NCBI GenBank assembly: GCA_910587735.1
Contig: CAJUNT010000041.1
Span: forward strand, 2,280 to 16,548
Origin: an uncultured Clostridia bacterium
GTDB lineage: Bacteria > Bacillota > Clostridia > Lachnospirales > Anaerotignaceae
Direction of reading: 5' to 3'
DNA: 14,269 bases
Below are positions 1 through 5,482 of the stretch, one piece after another; position 1 is the first letter of the stretch, and each line of letters starts with the position of its first letter. The position numbers and the translations under genes are program-made. The notes beneath the pieces were generated by a model. It was not told the DNA's origin. It searched no databases and was given only the letters and a program-made list of their open reading frames with translations.

Positions 1-118
1 CTACGCTTCGCTACGGTCGGTGCTGGACGAATGTCCACTGGACATTCAGCACCCCGCACCCTACAAACTTTTTTGAAAAAAAGTTTGACAAAAAACTTTA
101 ACTTTTGCGAACGCAATA
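1..118 (-). repeat. Dispersed hairpin repeat, copy R1 (cut by window edge)
   Basis: Positions 1-115 recur almost unchanged at 190-304 (R2). Compared with the copies at 2641-2943 and 4315-4578 this one is reversed, and it ends with the family's terminal motif TTGCGAACGCAAT. It holds an 8-bp palindrome GAATGTCC-act-GGACATTC (31-49) and the H1 hairpin CAAACTTTTTT-g-AAAAAAAGTTTG (64-87). The left part lies outside the window. The open reading frame across both copies repeats its own peptide, so it is a repeat artefact and not a gene. Confidence 0.85.
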
Positions 119-169
119 ATAACGTTATTTTGAGAGCAACGTTCCAATGTTTTAACGAAACGTTATTAT
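116..169. repeat. 11-bp inverted repeat between R1 and R2
   Basis: ATAATAACGTT (116-126) is the exact reverse complement of AACGTTATTAT (159-169), with a 32-nt loop. It lies in the spacer between the two repeat copies. The right arm blends into sequence resembling a shortened form of the family's AT-rich core, so it may be a collapsed core and not an independent site. Confidence 0.55.
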
Positions 170-305
170 TTTATTTGTGGGACGTTGGTCTACGCTTCGC
201 TACGGTCGGTGCTGGACGAATGTCCACTGGACATTCAGCACCCCACACCCTACAAACTTTTCCCCTAAAAAGTTTGACAAAAAACTTTAACTTTTGTGAA
301 CGCGA
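170..305 (-). repeat. Dispersed hairpin repeat, copy R2
   Basis: A second, more complete reversed copy. It starts with TTATTTGTGGGACG, the counterpart of TTATTTGCGGGACG in R5. It carries about 60 nt of extra sequence inside what is the H2 hairpin in other copies. That insert contains the GAATGTCC-act-GGACATTC palindrome also seen in R1. GTGGG before the insert and CCCAC after it can still pair. H1 is at 253-276. The end, TTTTGTGAACGCGAT, lies 58 nt before the start of the acetyltransferase gene. Confidence 0.8.
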
Positions 306-363
306 TATTATGAAATTTTAATTTTTATGAGCACAATGATATCGTTATTTAGAAGGTGATGTT

Positions 364-1464
364 ATGGTTGAAATTGCAACTCAAAAACAAAAACAAGCAT
401 TTTTGAATATGTGGCAGAATTGTTTTGATGACAGTGAGGCATTTTCAAAATGGCTTTTTGAAAAAAGATTTTTGCCCGATTACTGCACATATATTCAAAA
501 AGATGGTAATATTGTTTGTTGTATGCAGTCGTATCCTTTGCATATATGGGTAAGGGGAAATGTTGTAAAAGGTGTTATGCTTTGTGGCGTTTGCACGGAT
601 AAGCATTACAGAAAACAAGGGCTTATGACGGAATTGTTTTCCCATACTATGCGCTTTTTGAGAGAAAAAGGCTTTGTAATAGCAGTGCATACTCCCGCAG
701 TATTAAACAGTTATTACGCATTTGGACATTTTCCTGTAAACAAATGTCAGTATATACAATCTGAAAATGTTTGTGCTGTATCAAAAGATACAAATGTGAT
801 AGAAATCAATGCCCATTTTGAGAGATTATATCATTGTTATGAGCAATTTAGTCAAAAATATTCTGGCTGTATTAGCAGAACAATGGCGGATTTTGTTTTG
901 AAAATGGAAGATTATAAAGCAGATGACGCAAAAGTGATTGTTTATGAACAATATGATGTGATAAAAGGATATTCTGTTTTTTATTGCACAAGCGATATGG
1001 TGCAGGCAGTGGAAACCGTTGCAGAAAATCAGCAGATATATCAAAAAATTGTGGAAGGCGTTTGTTATTATGCTAAGGAACGAAAATTGTCTATCAAACT
1101 GCCTGAAGATGTTGTGATAGATATGCCTTTTTTGAAATCGAATGTAGTAGAAAAAGGTGTTGCTGGTATATTGGATATACAAAAATTGATGTCTGTATTG
1201 GGGCAAAAAAAAGGCTATGCTATTGCAATACAAGATAATGTGATAGAACAAAATAATGGCGTTTTTGATTTAGATGGCAGTGTGACAACAATGCCTCCTG
1301 ACATCAAATTGAATGTAGCAAATGCAGTACAATTATTATTAGGATATTGCGATTTGTATGATTTGGAACAAAATCATGCTGTGGAAATTTATAATAAACA
1401 AAATGCAAAAAAAATAGCAGATTTTTATACAAAACAACAATGCTATATTGTAGATGAATATTAA
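364..1464 (+). CDS. Eis-like GNAT family N-acetyltransferase
   Basis: Probable cytoplasmic acetyl-CoA-dependent N-acetyltransferase of 366 aa; the acceptor is unknown. The acetyl-CoA binding motif is visible at residues 74-92, with R-K-Q-G at 83-86, and is followed by the GNAT-type stretch YYAFGHFP near 117-124. The protein is about twice a single GNAT domain. Residues 140-245 look like a second, degenerate GNAT half. From about 268 on (ILDIQKL, then IQDNVIEQNNGVFDLDG and PPDIKLNVAN) it resembles the SCP2-like C-terminal domain of Eis-type acetyltransferases. The ATG follows AGAAGGTGAT (351-360). A weak promoter-like pair, TTGTGA (294-299) and TTTAAT (317-322, 17-nt spacer), straddles the end of R2 and is not convincing. 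It probably shares a transcript with the next gene, about 100 bp on. Family call is firm; the Eis-like architecture is inferred from sequence feel. Confidence 0.85.
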   Translation: MVEIATQKQKQAFLNMWQNCFDDSEAFSKWLFEKRFLPDYCTYIQKDGNIVCCMQSYPLHIWVRGNVVKGVMLCGVCTDKHYRKQGLMTELFSHTMRFLREKGFVIAVHTPAVLNSYYAFGHFPVNKCQYIQSENVCAVSKDTNVIEINAHFERLYHCYEQFSQKYSGCISRTMADFVLKMEDYKADDAKVIVYEQYDVIKGYSVFYCTSDMVQAVETVAENQQIYQKIVEGVCYYAKERKLSIKLPEDVVIDMPFLKSNVVEKGVAGILDIQKLMSVLGQKKGYAIAIQDNVIEQNNGVFDLDGSVTTMPPDIKLNVANAVQLLLGYCDLYDLEQNHAVEIYNKQNAKKIADFYTKQQCYIVDEY

Positions 1465-1552
1465 AATAATTGTTTAAAGTGATAAAAAAAGTAGTGCAAA
1501 ACTTTTAAATAAAAAATTCGTTTTTATAATTATAAACAGTATTGAGTGATAA

Positions 1553-1560
1553 AAAGGAGA
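1553..1560 (+). promoter_or_regulatory. Ribosome binding site fixing the DUF2156 start
   Basis: AAAGGAGA ends 5 nt before the ATG at 1566. The longer reading frame from the TTG at 1542 would put this strong Shine-Dalgarno sequence inside the coding region, and that TTG has no comparable site upstream. The ATG at 1566 is therefore chosen. A TATAAT at 1525-1530 could be a -10 box, but no good -35 box sits at the right distance. Confidence 0.75.
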
Positions 1561-1565
1561 ATACT

Positions 1566-2549
1566 ATGAATATAGAATTAGATATCAAACCCATTGAAAA
1601 AATAACAAGCAAACCCATATTAAAATTTAAACCTATTGATTTGTCGGCAAAAAACATTATAGAAAGCTATGCCAAGCCTTGGAATATGGGCTGTTCTGAT
1701 ATGTCTTTTGCAAATTTATTTATATGGGGAGTGAACGGCAAAATGGAATATGCAGAACATAATCATGTTTTGTATATTAAATTAGATTTTGAAAAAGTGC
1801 CTACTTATTTATGGGCACCTATACCAAAATATGGCGTAAATGTAGATTATAGAGAGGCAGTTTATATCGCCATAGAATATATGAAAAGTATAGGAGTAGA
1901 ACCTACATTGCGCTCTGTATGGACACCTTTTAAACAAAAAATACAACAATGTTGCCCAGAACTTTATATACAACCTACTGAAATGGCATGGGATTATGTA
2001 TATGACAGAGAAAGCCTTGCTACATTAAAAGGCAAAAAGTTACATGGTAAAAGAAATCATATCAATAAATTTATGTCAAAATATCCAGATTATGTATATA
2101 AAGTGTTAGATGATAGTATGATTGAAGAATGTATTGCTTTATACAAAGACTGGAGTGACCAAAAAGAAGAATTATCTATTGAACTGTTTGATGAAAAAAC
2201 ATCTGTTATGCTTGCACTCCACCATAGAAAAGCATTAAATTTAACAGGAGGCTGTATATTTGTAAAAGGGGAGTTGGTTGCATTTACATTGGGAGAAAGA
2301 CTTTCAGATGATATGCAGTTAATACACATTGAAAAAGCAAAAGCAGATGTTGAGGGTGCCTATCCTATGATAAATCAACAGTATATTTTGCACGAGTGCC
2401 AAAATGTGACATTCATAAATAGAGAGGAAGATATGGGAATTGAAGGCATGAGAAAAGCAAAACGCTCCTATCAGCCTATTAAAATGATAGAAAAATATAT
2501 TGTTAGTACAAGAGATTTGACTGATAAAAAAGGAATATGGTTGAATTAG
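1566..2549 (+). CDS. DUF2156 (LPG synthetase C-terminal-like) protein
   Basis: Protein of 327 aa from the ATG at 1566, close to the roughly 300 aa usual for stand-alone DUF2156 proteins. DUF2156 has the double acyltransferase (GNAT-like) fold found at the cytosolic C-terminus of phosphatidylglycerol lysyltransferases (MprF). Family hallmarks are visible: D-Y-V-Y at 143-146, then a basic KGKKLHGKRNH segment (155-165), HIEKA (254-258), and the closing motif N-R-E-E-D-x-G through MRKAKRSYQP (285-304). There is no membrane domain, so it cannot be a full MprF flippase. A soluble aminoacyl- or acyl-transfer role is inferred and the substrate is unknown. It follows the GNAT gene by about 100 bp, ends at a hairpin terminator, and the two acyltransferase-fold genes probably form a pair. 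Confidence 0.85.
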   Translation: MNIELDIKPIEKITSKPILKFKPIDLSAKNIIESYAKPWNMGCSDMSFANLFIWGVNGKMEYAEHNHVLYIKLDFEKVPTYLWAPIPKYGVNVDYREAVYIAIEYMKSIGVEPTLRSVWTPFKQKIQQCCPELYIQPTEMAWDYVYDRESLATLKGKKLHGKRNHINKFMSKYPDYVYKVLDDSMIEECIALYKDWSDQKEELSIELFDEKTSVMLALHHRKALNLTGGCIFVKGELVAFTLGERLSDDMQLIHIEKAKADVEGAYPMINQQYILHECQNVTFINREEDMGIEGMRKAKRSYQPIKMIEKYIVSTRDLTDKKGIWLN

Positions 2550-2587
2550 TGTTTGACTTTGTTGTTTTTTAGATGTTTGTAAAATGT

Positions 2588-2621
2588 AAAGACCTTGCAT
2601 AATATTTTAGGCAAGGTCTTT
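2588..2621 (+). terminator. Intrinsic terminator after the DUF2156 gene
   Basis: AAAGACCTTGC (2588-2598) pairs perfectly with GCAAGGTCTTT (2611-2621) across a 12-nt loop. The T tract after it is short, so it may be leaky. Confidence 0.75.
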
Positions 2622-2640
2622 CAACTTATTATGAAATAAT

Positions 2641-2943
2641 GAGAAAACTGTGTTTGCAAAAGTTAAAACTTTGTAAAACTGCGTTCGCAAAAGTTAAAAC
2701 TTTGTAAAACTGCGTTCGCAAAAATTAAAGTTCTTTGTCCAACTTTCTGGGGGGAAAGTTGGCAGGTGTGGACAGCGTCCACAAATAAAGGATATTCTTT
2801 TAAAACTCTTAAACCTTTTTACTCAAATTTTAAAAATAATATTATTACGTTAAGACCGTGAGGCGTTGCCCCACTTCCCCACCAACTTTTGAAAAAGTTG
2901 GACAAAACTTTTAAAGGAAAACTTCGTTTTCCTAATTGCGAAC
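2641..2943 (+). repeat. Dispersed hairpin repeat, copy R3
   Basis: The longest copy, in forward orientation. It contains, in order: the 31-bp tandem units; H1 CCAACTTTC/GAAAGTTGG (2739-2762); H2 GTGGAC-agc-GTCCAC (2768-2782); the AT-rich core; H3 GTGAGGC-gtt-GCCCCAC with one mismatch (2858-2874); H4 CCAACTTTT/AAAAGTTGG (2882-2901); H5 GGAAAAC-ttc-GTTTTCC (2916-2932); and the end motif AATTGCGAAC. The last 62 nt (2882-2943) match R4 with one difference. Only 37 nt separate it from the CDF start codon, so it must either hold that gene's promoter or form its mRNA leader. Confidence 0.88.
2645..2734 (+). repeat. 31-bp tandem repeat, about three units
   Basis: The unit AAACTGCGTTCGCAAAAG plus TTAAAACTTTGTA recurs with a 31-bp period, the CTG reaching its G at 2650, 2681 and 2712. 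The first unit has TGTTTGC in place of CGTTCGC, and the third runs into the H1 arm. R4 (CGTTCGC at 4316 and 4347) and R5 (on the other strand, 8570 and 8601) have two units at the same period, so iteration of the terminal unit is a family trait. Confidence 0.85.
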
Positions 2944-2980
2944 ATAAGTATTTCGACATTTTAAAGGGAGGAGGAAATAT

Positions 2981-4144
2981 ATGACAGATTTTATATTAAA
3001 ACATTTTATAAAATCAAGCACAACAGAAGAAGAAACCAGAAAAAAATACGGCATATTAAGTGGATATGTAGGTATCATATGCAATGTCATACTTTTTACA
3101 GTAAAATTTTTTGCAGGTGTTATAACACATTCTGTATCCATTACTGCAGATGCATTAAACAATTTATCTGATGCAGGTTCATCTGTTGCCACATTATTAG
3201 GTTTTAAATTGGCAGACAGACCAGCAGATAAAGAACACCCTTTCGGACATGGAAGGTATGAATATATTTCAGGTTTTGTTGTTTCACTCATCATTATATT
3301 GATGGGCATAGAATTATTAAAAGCATCTTTTGAAAAAATACTATCGCCTCAGCAAATTGATTTTAAAATGATATCATTTTTGATTATGTTGTGCTCTATT
3401 GCCGTAAAATTATGGTTATGCTTTTTTAATAAAAAAGTTGGTAATATCATTTGTTCTGCAACATTACAGGCGACAGCAATGGATAGTTTGAGTGATGTTG
3501 TGGCAACTTCTGCTGTTATAATAGGTATGCTTGTTAATCACTTTTTTCATTTCAATATTGATGGTTATATGGGTGTGATTGTCGCTTTATTTATATTGTA
3601 TACAGGTATCACAACAGCAAAAGATACATTGAATCCTTTGCTTGGTACAGCTCCCCCTTATGATTTGATAGAAGAAATGAAAAAAGAAGTATTATCATAT
3701 GATGGTATATTAGGTGTACATGATTTGATTGTGCATAGCTATGGTGCTGAAAAAAAATTAGTTTCACTCCATGCGGAAGTGTCTGCACAAAGTGACATAT
3801 TAAAAATACATGAAGTGATTGACACAATAGAAAGAGATATTAAACAAAAATTTATGTGTGATGCTGTGATACACATGGACCCTGTTGATATGGAAGATGA
3901 ACAAACAAAACAATTATATCATAAAATAAAATTAACTGTGAAAGATATAGATGATTCTTTTAATATGCATGATTTTAGAGTGGTGAAAAGTATGGGGGAA
4001 GTGAAATTGTTTTTTGATGTTGCTGTACCTTTTCCATGTCAGCAGTCAAATAGTGAAATTGCTGAGAAAATAAAATGTAATGTGGAAAAATTGGGCGAAA
4101 ATTATATTGCAAATATTACTATAGACCGCCTTTATACACCATAA
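2981..4144 (+). CDS. Cation diffusion facilitator, probable Mn(II) efflux
   Basis: Inner-membrane metal/proton antiporter of the CDF family, 387 aa. Six hydrophobic segments lie between about residues 27 and 215. The family motif ADALNNLSDA is at 57-65 and HPFGHGRYEY at 86-95. Aligned with E. coli YiiP, the transport site would be N60, D64 in helix 2 and D168, D172 (DSLSD) in helix 5. This N-D-D-D set lacks the helix 5 histidine of zinc CDFs and resembles manganese exporters such as pneumococcal MntE; Mn(II) is therefore inferred, not shown. The cytoplasmic dimerisation domain is near 225-302. About 85 more residues (303-387) look like a second ACT-like half, making it longer than the usual 300 aa. 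The ATG follows GGGAGGAGG. It is probably a single-gene transcript, as a strong terminator follows directly. Confidence 0.9.
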   Translation: MTDFILKHFIKSSTTEEETRKKYGILSGYVGIICNVILFTVKFFAGVITHSVSITADALNNLSDAGSSVATLLGFKLADRPADKEHPFGHGRYEYISGFVVSLIIILMGIELLKASFEKILSPQQIDFKMISFLIMLCSIAVKLWLCFFNKKVGNIICSATLQATAMDSLSDVVATSAVIIGMLVNHFFHFNIDGYMGVIVALFILYTGITTAKDTLNPLLGTAPPYDLIEEMKKEVLSYDGILGVHDLIVHSYGAEKKLVSLHAEVSAQSDILKIHEVIDTIERDIKQKFMCDAVIHMDPVDMEDEQTKQLYHKIKLTVKDIDDSFNMHDFRVVKSMGEVKLFFDVAVPFPCQQSNSEIAEKIKCNVEKLGENYIANITIDRLYTP

Positions 4145-4148
4145 AAGC

Positions 4149-4189
4149 AAAAGAAAAAACAACCTGAGGGGCAGGTTGTTTTTTCTTTT
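4149..4189 (+). terminator. Strong intrinsic terminator after the CDF gene
   Basis: An 18-bp perfect stem (4149-4166 with 4172-4189), GC core AACCTG/CAGGTT, and a 5-nt loop AGGGG. A-rich and T-rich flanks form its lower part, so it could work in both directions. It begins 5 bp past the CDF stop codon. Confidence 0.93.
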
Positions 4190-4224
4190 AGGGAAGTGTC
4201 ATGTAATTTTGCTATGTTTATTGG

Positions 4225-4236
4225 GTATGTACATAC
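4225..4236. promoter_or_regulatory. 12-bp perfect palindrome
   Basis: GTATGTACATAC reads the same on both strands and is followed by TATATAAT. It lies in the gene-free stretch between the CDF terminator and R4. Dimeric regulators bind such sites, but no regulator gene adjoins it and the role is unknown. The stretch 4190-4314 holds nothing else recognisable beyond this and the related palindrome at 4291. Confidence 0.35.
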
Positions 4237-4290
4237 TATATAATTAAAATATGAATTGCGTATGTAATATTTGTAAATAAAATATGAATA

Positions 4291-4302
4291 AATGTATACA
4301 TT
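4291..4302. promoter_or_regulatory. Second 12-bp perfect palindrome
   Basis: AATGTATACATT is fully self-complementary and shares the ATGTA half-site with the palindrome 66 bp upstream. The pair may be two operators for one protein, or chance in AT-rich DNA. Confidence 0.3.
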
Positions 4303-4314
4303 GATGAAATGATT

Positions 4315-4578
4315 GCGTTCGCAAAAGCTAAAGTTTCGTGAAATTACGTTCGCAAAAAATAAAGTTTTTTGTCAAACTTTTTAGGGGAAAAGTTTGCAGG
4401 TGTGGACAGCGTCCACAAATAAAATATAATTTATAAAATTTCTTAAAACCTTTTTACTCAAATTTTTAAAATATTATTCCGTTAAGACCTTGAGAGCTCT
4501 GCTCTCAAACTCTCGCCAACTTTTGAAAAAGTTGGACAAAACTTTAAAAGGAAAACTTCGTTTTCCTAATTGCGAACG
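4315..4578 (+). repeat. Dispersed hairpin repeat, copy R4
   Basis: A forward copy of about 264 bp, the best complete example. It starts TGCGTTCGCAAAAG with two 31-bp terminal units. H1 is CAAACTTTT/AAAAGTTTG (4373-4396), H2 GTGGAC-agc-GTCCAC (4402-4416), H3 TTGAGAGC-tct-GCTCTCAA (4490-4508), H4 CCAACTTTT/AAAAGTTGG (4516-4535) and H5 GGAAAAC-ttc-GTTTTCC (4550-4566). It ends AATTGCGAACGG. Positions 4416-4516 are the exact reverse complement of 8403-8503 in R5. AATGAT occurs just outside both ends (4307-4312 and 4579-4586 region), a possible short target duplication. Confidence 0.9.
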
Positions 4579-4595
4579 GAATGATAGTATGATTT

Positions 4596-4610
4596 TTGAA
4601 ATCGGTCAAT
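4596..4610 (+). promoter_or_regulatory. Possible cre (CcpA) site upstream of fruR
   Basis: TTGAAATCGGTCAAT matches the first twelve positions of the Gram-positive cre consensus WTGWAANCGNTNWCA and misses the last two. It lies about 95 bp upstream of the fruR start point inferred from the promoter, which is far for direct blocking. An inverted repeat AGTATTG-tg-CAATACT follows at 4618-4633. Carbon repression of a fructose operon is expected in this phylum; the site is a weak candidate. Confidence 0.3.
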
Positions 4611-4661
4611 ATCAGTCAGTATTGTGCAATACTAACAATTAAAAATAATTTATTTTGTGAC

Positions 4662-4691
4662 TGATTATGATTGAAATTGAATGAAAATGAT
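4662..4691 (+). promoter_or_regulatory. Three 10-bp phased TGA repeats, candidate FruR operator
   Basis: TGATTATGAT, TGAAATTGAA and TGAAAATGAT are three consecutive 10-bp units fitting TGAWWWTGAW, one helical turn apart. They cover the -35 box and spacer of the fruR promoter. A protein bound here would exclude RNA polymerase. Autorepression by FruR relieved by fructose-1-phosphate is the natural reading, by analogy with DeoR-family sugar regulators. Confidence 0.5.
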
Positions 4692-4699
4692 GATATACT
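4671..4699 (+). promoter_or_regulatory. Sigma-A-type promoter of the fru operon
   Basis: TTGAAA (4671-4676), a 17-nt spacer and TATACT (4694-4699) form a near-consensus promoter. The expected start is near 4706. This leaves a leader of only about 17 nt before the ATG, with AAGGAGG at 4708-4714. Confidence 0.8.
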
Positions 4700-4722
4700 A
4701 ATCACACAAGGAGGAAAACAAT

Positions 4723-5457
4723 ATGTTGACAGAACAAAGATATCAAAAAATTATGGATATCGTGGATAGTAAAAAAACAGTTACTGTATTGGAATTGGTG
4801 CAAAAGTTGGGTATTTCAGAATCTACTGTGAGAAGAGATTTAGTATCACTTGACAAATTAGGAAAGTTGATTCGTGTGCATGGTGGTGCAACATCTTTAG
4901 AATTACAGTATGAAACGGCTGATATGGATATTTCTAAAAAAAGTACATTGAATTTAGAACAAAAGCACACAATAGGAAAATATGCTTCAAGTTTGATTAT
5001 GCCAGGGGATTTTGTTTATTTAGATGCTGGTACAACGGTTGAAATTATGGCTAGTTATATTACAGAAAAAAATGCAAATTATGTAACAAATTCTGTATGG
5101 CAGGCAAAAGCATTATCAAAACATGATATTAGCGTTACAGTGATAGGTGGCACATTTAAAGCAGTGACAGAGGCAATTATAGGAAGCGAGGCAGTGGAAT
5201 GTTTACAGAAATATCATTTTACAAAGGGGTTTTTTGGTACAAATGGTATTAGTGATATTGCTCACTTCAGTACACCAGAAGCAAATGAGGCATCTGTGAA
5301 AAGAACAGCAATTACAAGATGTAAACAAAGTTATGTTTTGGCGGATTCTACGAAATTTGATAAGGTTTCAGCGGTAACATTTGGATATATAGAAAACAGT
5401 ACAATTATTACAACACAACTCGCACCAAGAAATTATAACAATACAATATATGTATAA
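4723..5457 (+). CDS. fruR: DeoR-family repressor of the fructose operon
   Basis: Cytoplasmic DNA-binding regulator of 244 aa, a normal length for DeoR/GlpR proteins. The N-terminal winged helix-turn-helix spans residues 5-57, with the recognition segment SESTVRRDL (32-40) and the family signature through RVHGGA. The DeoRC sugar-phosphate sensor domain covers about 75-235. Its phosphate-binding elements are visible: DAGTT (101-105), TNS (122-124), IGG (141-143), the FGTNGI turn (171-176) and ADSTKF (207-212). First gene of fruR-fruK-fruA; the gap to fruK is 25 bp. The adjacent fructose genes make fructose-1-phosphate the probable effector. AAGGAGG stands 8 nt before the ATG. Confidence 0.88.
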   Translation: MLTEQRYQKIMDIVDSKKTVTVLELVQKLGISESTVRRDLVSLDKLGKLIRVHGGATSLELQYETADMDISKKSTLNLEQKHTIGKYASSLIMPGDFVYLDAGTTVEIMASYITEKNANYVTNSVWQAKALSKHDISVTVIGGTFKAVTEAIIGSEAVECLQKYHFTKGFFGTNGISDIAHFSTPEANEASVKRTAITRCKQSYVLADSTKFDKVSAVTFGYIENSTIITTQLAPRNYNNTIYV

Positions 5458-5467
5458 AATAAATAAG

Positions 5468-5472
5468 AAAGG
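5468..5472 (+). promoter_or_regulatory. Ribosome binding site fixing the fruK start
   Basis: AAAGG lies 10 nt before the ATG at 5483. The earlier in-frame ATG at 5450 overlaps the end of fruR and has no purine-rich site before it. From 5483 the protein opens with MIYTVTFNPSLDY, the exact kind of start seen in 1-phosphofructokinases. Confidence 0.65.
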
Positions 5473-5482
5473 CAGTGATATT

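Noticed and set aside
31..321. 96-aa open reading frame across R1 and R2
   Set aside because: It is made of two copies of the same repeat, so its peptide repeats itself. It has no ribosome binding site and resembles no protein.
826..1251. 141-aa reverse-strand reading frame, and similar antisense frames under the other genes
   Set aside because: Low-complexity phenylalanine/isoleucine/cysteine-rich translations opposite real genes, typical shadows of A-rich coding strands.
1542..1565. TTG start eight codons upstream for the DUF2156 gene
   Set aside because: The strong AAAGGAGA site lies between it and the ATG at 1566, which is the better start.
2645..2734. CRISPR array
   Set aside because: The 31-bp units abut directly with no spacers between them, and no cas gene is near.
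2739..2943. Known metal riboswitch upstream of the CDF gene
   Set aside because: The hairpins belong to the dispersed repeat also found beside unrelated genes, and no conserved riboswitch core was recognised.
5450..5482. ATG start 11 codons upstream for fruK
   Set aside because: It overlaps the end of fruR, lacks a ribosome binding site, and adds residues before the family's conserved MIYTVT opening.
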